Shown: positions 10,576-20,826, counted from the first letter of the stretch. The stretch: 64,000 bases of DNA from Gemmatimonadota bacterium (GCA_022820995.1 JAJEEM010000022.1:1-64000), one strand, 5' to 3'. Program-made: numbers and translations. The notes: generated from the sequence alone by a model not told the origin.

Positions 10576-11495
10576 GGGATCCGGGGCTGCGCGACCGCGG
10601 CGTCGAAGTCCGTGTCGGCGCATTCGTCATCCTTGCCGCGGCCGTCATCGTGGCGGGTCTGTTCTGGATATCGGGCTCGCCGTTTCGGGGCCCCACCATC
10701 CGCGTGTGGGGGATCGCGGAGAACGCGAACCGGATCGCGACCGCCTCGCCCGTCCTGCTGCGCGGCGTGGAGGTCGGCACCGTGGACGAAGTCGCGCTCG
10801 AGGCGGAGCGCGTCGTCCTCGCGATGACGCTCTCCTCGCGCGTCCGGTTGCCGGCGGACACCCGGGGCACCATCCAGCCGGACGGATTCCTGGGCCAGCA
10901 ACTCGTCGAGCTTGCGCCGGGAACCAGCGCCCGGACGCTGGCGGAGGGCGATACGCTCTCGCTCGGCCGCCGCTCCGACCTTACGTCGCTGGCCTCGACG
11001 CTCGGGGACGAGGTGGGCTCGCTGATCGGGGAGCTGGAATCGCTGCTCGGCGGCGGTCTTGCCGAGAACGTCGCCTCCGGCTCCGAGGCCTTCACGCTCG
11101 CGATGCGGGAACTCGCCGGGATCCTCGAGACGGAGCGCACCTCGATCGGCAGCCTGCTCGCGAACATGGACACCCTGTCGAATCGGCTCGCGGGGATGAC
11201 CGGCTCCGAGGAAGTCGATCGCACGCTGGCCAACCTCGACACGCTCTCGTCGCGGCTCGCCGCCGCCAGCGCCGATTTCTCGGCCGCCGGCCGATCCCTC
11301 GCCGAGATCACGCGGGGGCTGGAGAGCGGAGAGGGTACGCTCGGCAAGTTCCTGCGCGAAGACGCGGTCCACGATGAAGCGCTGGAGGCGCTGCGGATGC
11401 TGCGCGCCGCGGGCGAGGAGCTCGCCCTCCTCCTGCGGGACGTCCGCGAACGGCCGGATCGCTACCTGACGGACCTCAAGGTCTCGGTCTTCTAG
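10572..11495 (+). CDS. mlaD: MCE-domain protein, MlaD-type substrate-binding component
   Basis: Periplasmic lipid-binding part of the MCE transporter, anchored by one N-terminal helix (about residues 14-34). The MCE domain follows (about 38-115), including the typical GVEVGTVDEV and QQLVELAPG segments. The remaining 190 residues are a helical, coiled-coil-like tail rich in Leu, Ser and Ala with repeated LDTLSSRLA/MDTLSNRLA units, which could form an extended needle or tube as in longer MCE proteins. At 307 residues it is clearly longer than E. coli MlaD. The gene is the last of the operon and ends 32 bp from the convergent Nif3 gene. Confidence 0.92.
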   Translation: MRDPGLRDRGVEVRVGAFVILAAAVIVAGLFWISGSPFRGPTIRVWGIAENANRIATASPVLLRGVEVGTVDEVALEAERVVLAMTLSSRVRLPADTRGTIQPDGFLGQQLVELAPGTSARTLAEGDTLSLGRRSDLTSLASTLGDEVGSLIGELESLLGGGLAENVASGSEAFTLAMRELAGILETERTSIGSLLANMDTLSNRLAGMTGSEEVDRTLANLDTLSSRLAAASADFSAAGRSLAEITRGLESGEGTLGKFLREDAVHDEALEALRMLRAAGEELALLLRDVRERPDRYLTDLKVSVF

Positions 11496-11527
11496 CGGCG
11501 AGCCGGGACGCCGGCCTGGAGCCGGAC

Positions 11528-12310
11528 CTAAAGGCCGGTGGGGACGTCGAAGAACGTGTGCTCCACCCCGAAATGCTGCGCCGCGCGCTTCGCCAGGGCC
11601 CTGATCCCCAGCGTTTCCGTCCCGTAGTGGCCGGCGTAGATCACGTTGATTCCGAGTTCCATCGCTTCGTGATACGTGTGGTGGTTCCCCTCTCCCGTGA
11701 GGAAGGTGTCGGCCCCCGCCGTGGCGGCGGCTTCGATCATCGAACCCGCGCCGCCCGTGACGATGGCGATCCGCGACACGCGTTCCGGACCTCCGGCGAT
11801 CACGATGGGCGCCCGCCCGCACACGGCTTCCGCCCGAGCGGCAAGTTCGCCGCGCGAGGTGTCGAGCCCGCCGATGACGCCGATCCCGTCATTCCCCTTG
11901 AAGGACCCGAACGGTTCGACATCCGCGACGCGGAGTTCCGCGGCGAGGAGGACGTTGTTGCCGATCAGGGGATGCGCGTCGAGGGGGAGGTGCGCCGAGT
12001 ACAGCCCCAGCCCGCTCTCCACGAGCCGGCGGCAGCGCTCGTACGCGGGGCCGACGAAGGGACGCAGGCCGCCCCAGAACAGTCCGTGGTGGACGAGGAG
12101 AATCCCGCACCCGGCGTCGGCCGCGAGGTCGATCGTGGCCTGGCAGGCGTCCGTCGCCGCCCCGATGCGGACGACGGCGCCGCGCCCATCGACCTGCAGC
12201 CCGTTGAGGGCGAACGGATAATCCTCGATCCGGGCCACCTCCAGGAAATCGTCGAGCCAGGCGGCGACTTCCCGGCAGTCCGGGCCGCTGCCGGCGCCGG
12301 ATTCCGCCAC
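11528..12310 (-). CDS. Nif3-like dinuclear metal centre protein (YbgI/DUF34 family)
   Basis: Member of the Nif3/DUF34 family, ring-shaped proteins with two metals per subunit; the biochemical role is unsettled, though annotation often says GTP cyclohydrolase 1 type 2. Conserved motifs are present: DYPFALNGLQVDG near the start, LLVHHGLFWG with paired His, SAHLPLDAHP, and near the end TGEGNHHTYHEA and AGHYGTE. GTG at 12310 is chosen because GGGAG lies 8 bases upstream; a second GTG at 12325, inside the end of guaA, would add five residues. It is the last gene of the long mreB-to-Nif3 run. Confidence 0.88.
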   Translation of the reverse strand: MAESGAGSGPDCREVAAWLDDFLEVARIEDYPFALNGLQVDGRGAVVRIGAATDACQATIDLAADAGCGILLVHHGLFWGGLRPFVGPAYERCRRLVESGLGLYSAHLPLDAHPLIGNNVLLAAELRVADVEPFGSFKGNDGIGVIGGLDTSRGELAARAEAVCGRAPIVIAGGPERVSRIAIVTGGAGSMIEAAATAGADTFLTGEGNHHTYHEAMELGINVIYAGHYGTETLGIRALAKRAAQHFGVEHTFFDVPTGL

Positions 12311-12315
12311 TGAGG

Positions 12316-13851
12316 CTACTCCCACTCGATCGTGGCGGGGGGCTTCGAGGACACATCGTAGGTCACCCGGTTCACCCCCTTAACTTCGTTGATGATGCGG
12401 TTGGAGATCCGGCCCAGCACGTCGTGGGGGAACGGGAACCAGTCGGCCGTCATTCCGTCCAGCGAGGTCACCGCGCGCAGCGCGACGACGTTCTCGTACG
12501 TGCGGGCATCTCCCATGACGCCGACCGACTGCACGGGCAGCAGAATGGCGAACGCCTGCCAGATCTCATCATAGAGGCCCGCCGCGCGAATCTCGTCGAG
12601 ATAGATCGCGTCCACCTCCCGCAGCGCATCCAGCTTTTCCCGCGTCACGTCGCCGAGAATCCGGATGGCGAGGCCGGGACCGGGGAAGGGGTGGCGCCCC
12701 ACGATCTCCTCCGACAGGCCCAGTTCGCGGCCCACCGCGCGCACCTCGTCCTTGAAGAGCTCGCGAAGAGGCTCGATGAGTTCGAAGGGGTGATCCGGAC
12801 GGAGGCCGCCCACGTTGTGATGAGACTTGATCTTCACCGACGGTCCCCACACGGAGACGGATTCGATGACGTCGGGATAAAGCGTTCCCTGCACGAGGAA
12901 ACGCGCGTCGCCGTACCGGCCCGCCGCCTCCTCGAACACGTCGATGAAGGTGTGGCCGATGATGACCCGCTTCTCCTCGGGTTCCTCGACGCCGGCGAGC
13001 CGGTCGATGAAGAGGTCGGCCGCGTCGACGACCTCGAGCCGCATCCCCATGTGTTCGCCGAACACCGCCTCCACGGCATCGCGTTCGCCCTTCCGCAGCA
13101 TGCCCGTGTCGACGAAGATGCAGGTGAGCCGGTCTCCCATGGCGCGCTGTACGAGCGCGGCGGCCACGGAGCTGTCCACTCCGCCGGAGAGGCCGCAGAT
13201 CACGTGTCCGTCGCCCACCGTCTCGCGAACCGCGGTGAGCTGGTGGTCGATGATGTTCGCGGCGTTCCAGCTCATCTCGCAGCCGGCGATCTCGAACAGG
13301 AAGTTCCGCAGCATCTCGCCGCCACGCGTCGTGTGGGCGACTTCGGGGTGGAACTGCACGCCCCAGATCCGTCGCTCCTCGGACCTGATCGCGGCGATGG
13401 AGTTCTCGGTGGTCGCGGAGACCTCGAAACCCGGGGGCAGCGCGTGGAGGGAGTCGCCGTGACTCATCCAGACCTGGGTGGGCTCCTCGTCATCGAACCC
13501 GTGGAAGAGAGGATCCGTCGACCGAACCCTGAGTTCGGCCCGCCCGTACTCCCGGCGCTCGGCCTGTTGCACCTCGCCCCCGACGAGATCCGCGACGAGC
13601 TGCATTCCGTAGCAGATCCCCAGAATCGGGACGCCCATGGCGAGGGTCTCGGGCCGGGCCGTGGGGACGCCCTCGTCGTAGACGCTCGCAGGCCCTCCGG
13701 AGAGGACGATGGCCGCCGGATCGTAGCGGCGGAGCCACGCCGGGCTCCGCGTCGGCGGATGCACCTCGCAGTACACGCCCTCCTCGCGGATGCGGCGCGC
13801 GATGAGCTGGGTGAACTGGGATCCGAAGTCGAGGATGAGAACGCGACTCAC
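12316..13851 (-). CDS. guaA: GMP synthase (glutamine-hydrolysing)
   Basis: Converts XMP to GMP with ATP and glutamine. The 511-residue product begins with the class I glutamine amidotransferase domain, with [17 protein letters not shown], the nucleophile Cys in GICYGMQL near residue 78, and His/Glu in [10 protein letters not shown]. The ATP-pyrophosphatase P-loop [12 protein letters not shown] is near residue 220, and the C-terminal dimerisation domain ends in the conserved TIEWE. The start is GTG at 13851, overlapping the hisS stop (GTGA). The longer frame upstream of that GTG is a shadow inside hisS. Confidence 0.97.
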   Translation of the reverse strand: MSRVLILDFGSQFTQLIARRIREEGVYCEVHPPTRSPAWLRRYDPAAIVLSGGPASVYDEGVPTARPETLAMGVPILGICYGMQLVADLVGGEVQQAERREYGRAELRVRSTDPLFHGFDDEEPTQVWMSHGDSLHALPPGFEVSATTENSIAAIRSEERRIWGVQFHPEVAHTTRGGEMLRNFLFEIAGCEMSWNAANIIDHQLTAVRETVGDGHVICGLSGGVDSSVAAALVQRAMGDRLTCIFVDTGMLRKGERDAVEAVFGEHMGMRLEVVDAADLFIDRLAGVEEPEEKRVIIGHTFIDVFEEAAGRYGDARFLVQGTLYPDVIESVSVWGPSVKIKSHHNVGGLRPDHPFELIEPLRELFKDEVRAVGRELGLSEEIVGRHPFPGPGLAIRILGDVTREKLDALREVDAIYLDEIRAAGLYDEIWQAFAILLPVQSVGVMGDARTYENVVALRAVTSLDGMTADWFPFPHDVLGRISNRIINEVKGVNRVTYDVSSKPPATIEWE

Positions 13852-15164
13852 CGCACTTCCTCCCCTCCCGTTTCGCCGGAGCGTGGCCCGGCCAGGGTCT
13901 CGATCGCGACTTCCCGTTCCTCGCCGGACGCCATGTCCCGGAGCACCGCGACGCCCCGCTCGACTTCCTGCGGCCCGAGCACGATCGTGCGACCTGCGCC
14001 CGCCTGATTGGCGGCCTTGAACTGGCGCCCGACCCCACGCGAGCGAAGGTCGTAGAGCACTCTCCGCCCCCGGTCGCGCAGGGCGCGGGCCAGACCGAGC
14101 GCGAGCGGGCGTTCCGCGTCGGACACGCATACGATGTAGTCGTCCACGCGGCGGGCCGGCTCGGGCACGAGCCCGCGATCCCTGAGCAGTTCCGTGAGGA
14201 CGACATCCCCCATGCCGAAGCCGAGAGCCGGGAGGTCCACGCGTCCCAGCGCCTTCAGAAGGTCATCGTAGCGGCCGCCCCCGCAGATCGCGCGCAGTTC
14301 GTCCCGGCGATCCCATATCTCGAACACCGTCCCCGTGTAATAGGCGAGTCCGCGGACGAGGCCCGCGTCGAAGCGGACGAAGTCCGCGAAACCCGTGGCG
14401 CCGAGATGGGCGAACACGGTGGACAGCCGGTCGGCCGCCTCGGCGATCGCCTCGTCTCCCCCGTGCGCCGCCGCCAGCTCCTCGAGCGGGAGCCGGATGG
14501 CCGCAAGGAGGCGGGCGGCCGCCTCTCCGTCCACGCCGTGCTCCGCGAGCCGCCGGCGAACGCCGTCCTCCCCTTCCTTCTCGAGCCGGTCGAGGGCCGA
14601 GAACACCGCGACGTGGTCCTCGGCGGAGACTCCGTGCGCGTCGAGAAGCGCGCCGAGGAGGCGCCGGTCCGAGATGCGGACCACGATGTCCGCGGCCCCC
14701 AGGCCGAGTTCACGCAGCGCGTCGATGCCCGCGCTGATGATCTCCGAATCGGCGAGCGGGTTCGTCTCGCCGACGATGTCCATGTTGAGCTGGAAGTGCT
14801 CACGGAGCCGGCCGCGTTGCGGCCGTTCGTAGCGGAAGAGCTGCGGGATCGAGAACCAGCGCACCGGCTTTGCGAGCCCGGCGGCGCGGGCGGCGATCAT
14901 GCGCGCGAAGGTCGGCGTCATCTCGGGCCGCAGCGCCACGGCCCGCCCGCCCCTGTCCTCGAACTCGTACAGCTGTCCTACGATCTCTTCGCCGGACTTC
15001 CGCGTGTAGAGTTCGAGCGCCTCGAGCGGAGGTCCGTCGTACTCCGTGAACCCGTAGCGGGCGCCGACCCTCCGCCACGCCGAGAAGATGTGCCGGCGGA
15101 GGGCGAGTTCCTCGGGGAAGAAATCTCGAAAACCGGGCAGGCCGCGGATCTCCCCGGAACTCAC
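13848..15164 (-). CDS. hisS: Histidine-tRNA ligase
   Basis: Class II aminoacyl-tRNA synthetase charging tRNA-His. The 438-residue product opens with the family sequence [17 protein letters not shown], then motif 2 with [17 protein letters not shown] near residue 115, and the histidine-binding segment [19 protein letters not shown] near 260. The C-terminal anticodon-binding domain includes [15 protein letters not shown] at 15164 is preferred because it puts the conserved start a few residues in; an in-frame GTG at 15194 would add ten residues. Neither has a clear ribosome binding site. Confidence 0.95.
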   Translation of the reverse strand: MSSGEIRGLPGFRDFFPEELALRRHIFSAWRRVGARYGFTEYDGPPLEALELYTRKSGEEIVGQLYEFEDRGGRAVALRPEMTPTFARMIAARAAGLAKPVRWFSIPQLFRYERPQRGRLREHFQLNMDIVGETNPLADSEIISAGIDALRELGLGAADIVVRISDRRLLGALLDAHGVSAEDHVAVFSALDRLEKEGEDGVRRRLAEHGVDGEAAARLLAAIRLPLEELAAAHGGDEAIAEAADRLSTVFAHLGATGFADFVRFDAGLVRGLAYYTGTVFEIWDRRDELRAICGGGRYDDLLKALGRVDLPALGFGMGDVVLTELLRDRGLVPEPARRVDDYIVCVSDAERPLALGLARALRDRGRRVLYDLRSRGVGRQFKAANQAGAGRTIVLGPQEVERGVAVLRDMASGEEREVAIETLAGPRSGETGGEEVR

Positions 15165-15195
15165 GGCCCGAAGAGCGGCGGCGGCCCGGGGCACA

Positions 15196-15618
15196 CTAGC
15201 TGGTCGCGCAGTATCGGTCGTACGCCCCCGTGAGGTCGGACGCGATGTCGCGCGCCTCGCGGCCCTCGATCTGGTGACGCTCCAGCATGAACTGCAGTTC
15301 CCCGTCCGAGAGCAGCGCGAGAGAGGGCGACGAGGGTCGGACGCCGGCGAAATACTCCCGCGCGCGCGCCGTCGCTTCCACATCCTGTCCCGCGAAGACC
15401 GTGACGACGCGGTCCGGCTGCTTTGCATGGCCCATGGCCATCGCCACTGCGGGTCGCGCGTTGCGCGCGGCGCAGCCGCAGACGGAGTTCACGACGACGA
15501 GCGTCTCCCCCCCGGCCCCGAGGACTTCGTCCACCTCATCGGAGGTCCGAAGCTCGCGCACGCCGAGGCGGGTGAGCTCGTCCCTCATCGGTTGTACCAG
15601 TCTGGGATCGTACAGCAT
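15196..15618 (-). CDS. BrxA/BrxB-family bacilliredoxin
   Basis: Small thioredoxin-fold protein of the YphP/YqiW (DUF1094) family; in Firmicutes these remove bacillithiol from proteins. The 140-residue product begins MLYDPRLVQPMRDEL, typical of the family, and has the CGC active site in VNSVCGCAARNARPAV near residues 46-61. ATG at 15618 has AGGAG 7 bases upstream. It sits between folC and hisS, two bases after the folC stop. Whether this organism makes bacillithiol cannot be judged from the window. Confidence 0.93.
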   Translation of the reverse strand: MLYDPRLVQPMRDELTRLGVRELRTSDEVDEVLGAGGETLVVVNSVCGCAARNARPAVAMAMGHAKQPDRVVTVFAGQDVEATARAREYFAGVRPSSPSLALLSDGELQFMLERHQIEGREARDIASDLTGAYDRYCATS

Positions 15619-15620
15619 CT

Positions 15621-16937
15621 TCAGTCTCCTGTTCGTACGCCGGCGAGTTCCGGCAATGCCCGGGCCTCGCCCACGGTTGTCGCGGACCCCGTGACCAGCA
15701 GCGTTCCCGCTCCGGCGAGCGCCAGCCCACGCGAGACCGCCTCCGCCACGTTGCGGCACACGATCGATTCAAGGCCCCGTTCACGCGACAGCCACTTCTG
15801 CGCCCGGGACGGATCCCACCGCCTCTCCGCGGGCGCGGCGGATCGCGTCAGAATCATAGCGTCGCTGTCAAGCGCGAGCCGGGCCAGCGTCTTCTTCCAG
15901 TCCTTGTCGGCCAGCATTCCGACGACGGCGATGAGCGGGCGTGCCATGGACAGTTCCGCCACCGTCTCGCAGAGCGCCCCGATGGCCGCCGGATTGTGCG
16001 CGATATCGAACACGCAGCCCGGGCGCCCGCCCCGCGCAGGCCGGACCTCGAAGCGCCCGGCCAAGCGCGCGCGCGCGATCCCGCGGCGCGCGGCTCCCTC
16101 GTCCGGAGAATGGCCCGAACGGTCCAGCAGCAGGAGCGCGAGAGCCGCGTTGTCCGCCTGGTGCCGGCCCGGCAGGCCGGTGGCGAGCCGCAGTCCCTCG
16201 GGACGCGACCCCGAAACGTATCGGAAGCGCGTTTCCCGCGGATCCGTCCGCACCTCGACATCCGACACCTCCGCCTCCCTTCCGAGGCGCGCAACCGGCG
16301 ATCCGACGCGGCCCGCGATGCGCTCGAGCACCGCGAGCGGAAGCGGATCGATACGGCCAAGGCAGGCCGGCGCACCCGGCTTGAAGATCCCTCCTTTTTC
16401 CCTCGCGATCGCCTCGGGAGATCCGCCGAGCCACTCCGTGTGGTCGAGGCTGATCGGGGTGATCGCCGTGCCGGCGGGACGAAGCACGTTCGTCGCGTCG
16501 AGACGGCCGCCGAGACCGGTTTCGACGACCGCCACCTCCACCCCGCACTCCGCGAAGCAGGTGAAGGCGAGCGCGGTGGCCAACTCGAAGTACGTGCAGT
16601 TCCCGGCCGTCTCGCAGCCGAGTACGCGGGCGGCCGCGGACTGGAGCGCCGACTCCTCCACCCAGGCACCGTCGATCAGAAAACGTTCCCGGACATCCTC
16701 GAGGTGCGGGGAGGTGTAGAGGCCCGTGCGCGTGCCGCCGTCCCGGAGCATCGACGCCGCGAAGCTCGCGGTCGATCCCTTGCCGTTCGTGCCCGCTATA
16801 TGGAGGGCGTCGAAGGTCCGTTCCGGCCGGCCCAGCTCCGCAAGGAGCGCTTCGATTCTGTCGAGACCCCATCGGATCGTGGTGACCGGCCGCGGATCGA
16901 ACAGGGCCGCGAGGGCGTCCCCGCCCTCGATCAGCAC
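15621..16937 (-). CDS. folC: Bifunctional folylpolyglutamate synthase / dihydrofolate synthase
   Basis: Adds glutamate to dihydropteroate and to reduced folates with ATP. The 438-residue product has the Mur-ligase-type P-loop AGTNGKGSTASF near residues 48-59, the TGLYTSPHLEDVRERF segment near 70-85, the VVETGLGGRLDATNV loop near 137-151 and DIAHNP near 311. Its ATG overlaps the 3' end of accD by 7 bases, giving the common accD-folC pairing. One activity alone cannot be excluded from sequence. Confidence 0.94.
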   Translation of the reverse strand: MLIEGGDALAALFDPRPVTTIRWGLDRIEALLAELGRPERTFDALHIAGTNGKGSTASFAASMLRDGGTRTGLYTSPHLEDVRERFLIDGAWVEESALQSAAARVLGCETAGNCTYFELATALAFTCFAECGVEVAVVETGLGGRLDATNVLRPAGTAITPISLDHTEWLGGSPEAIAREKGGIFKPGAPACLGRIDPLPLAVLERIAGRVGSPVARLGREAEVSDVEVRTDPRETRFRYVSGSRPEGLRLATGLPGRHQADNAALALLLLDRSGHSPDEGAARRGIARARLAGRFEVRPARGGRPGCVFDIAHNPAAIGALCETVAELSMARPLIAVVGMLADKDWKKTLARLALDSDAMILTRSAAPAERRWDPSRAQKWLSRERGLESIVCRNVAEAVSRGLALAGAGTLLVTGSATTVGEARALPELAGVRTGD

Positions 16938-17767
16938 ATGTGATCCAGGAGGCTCGCGAGGGCGCCGCGCATCTCCGGCCGCGGGACGATGCGGTCGATC
17001 ATCCCGTGTTCCTCCAGGAACTCCGCCGTCTGGAAGCCCTCCGGAAGGTCCTGCCGGATCGTCTCCTTGATCACCCGCGGCCCGGCGAAGCCGATGAGGG
17101 CACCGGGTTCCGCGAGAATCACATCCCCCAGCATCGCATAGGACGCCGTCACCCCGCCCGTGGTCGGGTTCGTGAGGACGCTCACGTAGGGGATGCCGGC
17201 ATTCGCGAGTTGCTCGAGCGCGGCCGCCGTCTTTCCCATCTGCATGAGGGAGAGGATCCCCTCCTGCATCCGCGCTCCGCCGGAAGCGGAGATGATGACG
17301 AGAGGCACCCGCCTCTCGAGAGAGCGGTCTGCGAGACGACGGATCTTCTCGCCCACCACCGAGCCCATCGACCCGCCGATGAAGCGGAAATCCATCGTTC
17401 CGAGGTGGACTTCCCTGCCCCCGATCGTACCGCGCCCGGTACGGATGGCATCCTGGTCGCCGCCCCGTTGCTCCGCCTGAACGATGCGTTCGCTATAGCT
17501 GCGGGAATCGACGAACCCGAGCGGATCGGCGGAGCGGAGGTGCCCATCGTGGAGTTCGGCGAGACCTTCGCCGTCGAGCAGCATGGCCTCGTAGGCCTCC
17601 GCGGTGATGCGAAAATGATGGCCGCAGTTCGGACAGACGTGGAGATTCTCCTCCAGCCGTCCGCTGTAGAGGATCTCGCCGCACCCGGCGCACCGATCCC
17701 ACACGTCGCCCGGAAGCTCACGCTTCTGTGAGACGAGCTTGCGCTTTGGTTTGCTGAACCAGGACAT
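16931..17767 (-). CDS. accD: Acetyl-CoA carboxylase carboxyltransferase subunit beta
   Basis: Carboxyltransferase half of acetyl-CoA carboxylase, making malonyl-CoA for fatty acid synthesis together with AccA (not in the window). The 278-residue product has the N-terminal zinc ribbon (RCAGCGEI at about 25-32 and HVCPNCGHHF at about 44-53) and the crotonase-fold core with SASGGARMQEGILSL and GGVTASYAMLGD. Start and preceding rodA stop share a base as TGATG. A fatty-acid gene inside a wall-elongation operon would tie membrane and wall supply; that link is inference. Confidence 0.97.
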   Translation of the reverse strand: MSWFSKPKRKLVSQKRELPGDVWDRCAGCGEILYSGRLEENLHVCPNCGHHFRITAEAYEAMLLDGEGLAELHDGHLRSADPLGFVDSRSYSERIVQAEQRGGDQDAIRTGRGTIGGREVHLGTMDFRFIGGSMGSVVGEKIRRLADRSLERRVPLVIISASGGARMQEGILSLMQMGKTAAALEQLANAGIPYVSVLTNPTTGGVTASYAMLGDVILAEPGALIGFAGPRVIKETIRQDLPEGFQTAEFLEEHGMIDRIVPRPEMRGALASLLDHMC

Positions 17768-18981
17768 CAGGCCTCCCAGGCCACGCGCTGTACCATCCCG
17801 AAGCCCGCGTAGAGAACGAGCAGGAAGCTCCCCCCGTAGCTGAGGAGCGGCAAGGGCAGTCCGACCACCGGCATCATGCCGACCGCCATCCCCAGGTTCA
17901 CCACGATGTGCGTCAGGAGGACCGCAAACAGGCAGAAGGCGATGAGGCTTCCGAACCGGTCGTCCATCGAGGATGCCACCCCGAGCACGCGCCACAGAAG
18001 GAAGGCGAAGAGCACCAGGAACAGCATGACGCCGATGAAGCCGAACTCCTCGCCGACGACGGAAAAGATGAAGTCGGTATGCTGCTCCGGGAGGAAGGCG
18101 AGCCGTTTCTGCGGGCCGTTGGCGAAGCCGGCACCGATGACCCCGCCCGAGCCGATCGCCACCTTCGACTGGATGAGATGCCAGCCGGCGCCGAGGGGAT
18201 CGATGTCCGGATCGAGGAAGACGAGGAGCCGGTTCCGCTGATAGTCGGCGAGCGAATCCCATATCCGGAGCGTGAGCGCGCCCGTGAAGACGTTGGCGAG
18301 GAGTACGCCCACCGTCTCCAGGATGAAGAGGCGGTGCACGTACAGGCCGGCGACGACGACGAGGAACCCGACGCCCCACGCGATCCAGTTGAAGCCGAGC
18401 AGGAGACTGAGTCCCGGCGACGCGAGCAGGAAGATCTTGAACAGCGGGACGCCGCTCCAGAACAGTGCGGCGAGCAGGAGCGCACCGAAGATCATCGCGC
18501 TCCCGAGGTCCGGTTGCCGCAGCACGAGCGCGAACGGGATGAGCGTAATGACGGCGGGCTTCCAGAGCTCCAGCAGCCGCTCGTACGGTCCCGGCGCGCC
18601 TCCCATCACGCGCGCCAGCATGAGGATCGTCCCCAGCTTCGCGACCTCCGCCGGCTGCAGTCGTCCGGGGCCGAGTTCGAGCCAGCTCCCGTTCGGGCCC
18701 GTCCCGATGAACAGCACGAGGATGAGGAGAAGTACGCTGAGCCCGTAGGCCCAGGGCGCCAGCCACTCGAGGAAACGGAGCGAGAAGCGGGAAGTCACGG
18801 CCAGCGCGACGATCGCCACGCCGAACCAGTAGAGCTGGCGAACCCAGATACCGGTGGCCAGCGACGGCACGTCGACGAGTCCGGCCGAATAGATCATCGC
18901 GATCCCGAGTCCCGTCAGGAACAGGACCAGCGCGAGGAGCGCCGGATCTCCCACGCCCGGGATTCGCAGCCGGGCGATCAT
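17767..18981 (-). CDS. rodA: Rod-shape-determining SEDS glycosyltransferase RodA
   Basis: Polytopic SEDS protein that polymerises lipid II for sidewall elongation with its partner PBP2. The 404-residue product has about ten membrane segments and the family signatures NGSWLELGPGRLQPAEVAKL near residue 110, RQPDLGSAMI near 166 and GLPLPLLSYGGS near 375. The ATG overlaps the PBP2 stop (ATGA). Adjacency to PBP2 and mreBCD makes RodA a better call than FtsW. The long open frame upstream is a shadow of the PBP2 gene. Confidence 0.95.
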   Translation of the reverse strand: MIARLRIPGVGDPALLALVLFLTGLGIAMIYSAGLVDVPSLATGIWVRQLYWFGVAIVALAVTSRFSLRFLEWLAPWAYGLSVLLLILVLFIGTGPNGSWLELGPGRLQPAEVAKLGTILMLARVMGGAPGPYERLLELWKPAVITLIPFALVLRQPDLGSAMIFGALLLAALFWSGVPLFKIFLLASPGLSLLLGFNWIAWGVGFLVVVAGLYVHRLFILETVGVLLANVFTGALTLRIWDSLADYQRNRLLVFLDPDIDPLGAGWHLIQSKVAIGSGGVIGAGFANGPQKRLAFLPEQHTDFIFSVVGEEFGFIGVMLFLVLFAFLLWRVLGVASSMDDRFGSLIAFCLFAVLLTHIVVNLGMAVGMMPVVGLPLPLLSYGGSFLLVLYAGFGMVQRVAWEA

Positions 18982-20816
18982 CCGCCCGCCTGCACCCGAA
19001 GCGCTTCCGTCGGGCGGACGCCGGGCGTTTCCTCCGGCGGAAGGCCGAGCGCCTCGAGGTGACGGTCCACGATCCCGGCCGCGAGAGGCACGGCGAGCGA
19101 GGGAGCCCCGTCCGGGTGCCCGTGCTCCACGACCGCCGCGATCACGATGCGCGGATCGTAGGCGGGCGCGAACCCCACGAACCAGGAATGGGGCTCGCCG
19201 TGCGGGTTCTGGGCCGTGCCCGTCTTCCCGGCGAGCGTCCAGCGGGCCAGGCGGCTGCCGTAGGCGGTACCTCCGGGCTCGTTCACGACGCGCGCCAGCG
19301 CGTCGACGAGCTGCCGCCGCTGGACCTCGCGGAGATCGAGCGTCCAGTCCGCGCGCCGCTGCGCGAGCATCTCGTCCCGTACGAGGTGGGGTCTGACGGG
19401 CGCCCGCCCCGTCGCCAGCGCCGCGTAGAACTGGGCCATGGCGAGCAGCGTCTGTTCGTTTTCTCCCTGCCCGATCGAGAGGTTCCATACGACGGCTTCG
19501 GTCCACCCGCCGCGCCCCAGCCGGTCGTCGTACCACTGTCGGGAGTCGGGGAAGAGACCCGGCCTCTCGGACGGGAGGTCAATCCCCGTCGTGCGCCCGA
19601 AGCCGAACTCCCCGACCCCCGCGAGGAGCGGGTCCAGACCGATCCGCTGCCCCGCCTGGTAGAACCAGACGTTGCACGAGTGCTTGATCGCTTCGGAAAG
19701 GTTCAGGCGGCCGTGTCCCCTCGACAGCCAGCAGCGGAAGCGGCGGGTGTGGTACCAGAGCCCGCCGTCGCATCCGTGCGTGTGGTAGGTGTCGATCGCG
19801 AGGTCGGCCGTCTTCATCCCGACGGCGGACATGATGAGCTTCCACGTGGAACCCGGAGGGTAGGAAGCGTTGGAGACCCGGTCGAGCAAAGGGTTGTCCG
19901 GATGTTCGCGAAGCGCGTTCCACAGATCGAGCGGGATGCCGCCGATGAACGCGTTGGGGTCGAAGGTGGGGTGGCTGTAGAGCAGGAGCACTTCTCCGGT
20001 GACCGGATCCAGCGCCACGACGCCGCCCCGCATGCCTTCGGGAAACACCGAATCCGCGTACACCTGCAGGTCGAGATCGATGCCGAGATGCAGATCCTCT
20101 CCGGGCACCGGAGCCTGCGCCTGCGCGACCCCCAGATCCCGCACGACCGAACCCAGGGCGTTCACCTCCGCATAGCGGATCCCGTCACGCCCGGCCAGCC
20201 TGTGCTCGTACTGCTGTTCGAGCCCCGCCTTCCCGATCGACCGGCCGGATTCGTAGCCGGCATACTCGGGTCGCGTCAGTTCTTCCGGACTGATCTCCCC
20301 GACGTATCCGATCATGTGCGCGACGGCGGACCCCGCCGGATAGCGCCGGTGCGGCCTCTGATCCACGACGACGCGGCGAAACCGGGGTCGGCGCTCCTCG
20401 ATGAACGCGACCTGCTCGAAGTTCGCGTTCTCCCGCACGACCAGCGCCTCGCCTGGACGGTCCCGGTTGCGCGACAGCAGCGCGGCGCGCCGCTCGGGCG
20501 ACAGCTCCAGCCGCTCCGCGAGGCGATCGAGTCCGGCCGAGATGGAGTCGCGGGGACCGGGCAGCATCGAAACGTCGTACCCGGGCACGTTGTCCGCGAT
20601 GGCCCGTCCGTGGCGGTCGTAGATCGTCCCGCGCGGCGCCGGGACCGTGATGGTCCGCAGCCGGTTCTCGCTCGAACGGAGCGTGTACAGGTCGCTGCTG
20701 AAGATCTGGAGATTGATGAATCCGGCGGCGACGACCGAGAGGCAGAAGAAGATCGCGCGCGCCGCCCAGCGGCCTCGCTGTCTCCGGATCGAGCGGTGTT
20801 CGTTGTCGCCCTTCAC
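18978..20816 (-). CDS. mrdA: Penicillin-binding protein 2 (elongasome transpeptidase)
   Basis: Class B PBP that cross-links new peptidoglycan with RodA. The 612-residue product has a cytoplasmic N-terminus, one membrane helix (about 20-38), a pedestal dimerisation domain starting RGTIYDRHGRAIADN, and a transpeptidase domain with all three motifs: Ser323-T-W-Lys326, SCN at 380-382 and KTG near 530. The extra Cys residues CDGG and RCW between the first two motifs also occur in many PBP2 proteins. GTG start, 10 bp after the mreD stop. Confidence 0.96.
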   Translation of the reverse strand: MKGDNEHRSIRRQRGRWAARAIFFCLSVVAAGFINLQIFSSDLYTLRSSENRLRTITVPAPRGTIYDRHGRAIADNVPGYDVSMLPGPRDSISAGLDRLAERLELSPERRAALLSRNRDRPGEALVVRENANFEQVAFIEERRPRFRRVVVDQRPHRRYPAGSAVAHMIGYVGEISPEELTRPEYAGYESGRSIGKAGLEQQYEHRLAGRDGIRYAEVNALGSVVRDLGVAQAQAPVPGEDLHLGIDLDLQVYADSVFPEGMRGGVVALDPVTGEVLLLYSHPTFDPNAFIGGIPLDLWNALREHPDNPLLDRVSNASYPPGSTWKLIMSAVGMKTADLAIDTYHTHGCDGGLWYHTRRFRCWLSRGHGRLNLSEAIKHSCNVWFYQAGQRIGLDPLLAGVGEFGFGRTTGIDLPSERPGLFPDSRQWYDDRLGRGGWTEAVVWNLSIGQGENEQTLLAMAQFYAALATGRAPVRPHLVRDEMLAQRRADWTLDLREVQRRQLVDALARVVNEPGGTAYGSRLARWTLAGKTGTAQNPHGEPHSWFVGFAPAYDPRIVIAAVVEHGHPDGAPSLAVPLAAGIVDRHLEALGLPPEETPGVRPTEALRVQAGG

Positions 20817-20826
20817 AGCCTCCCCT

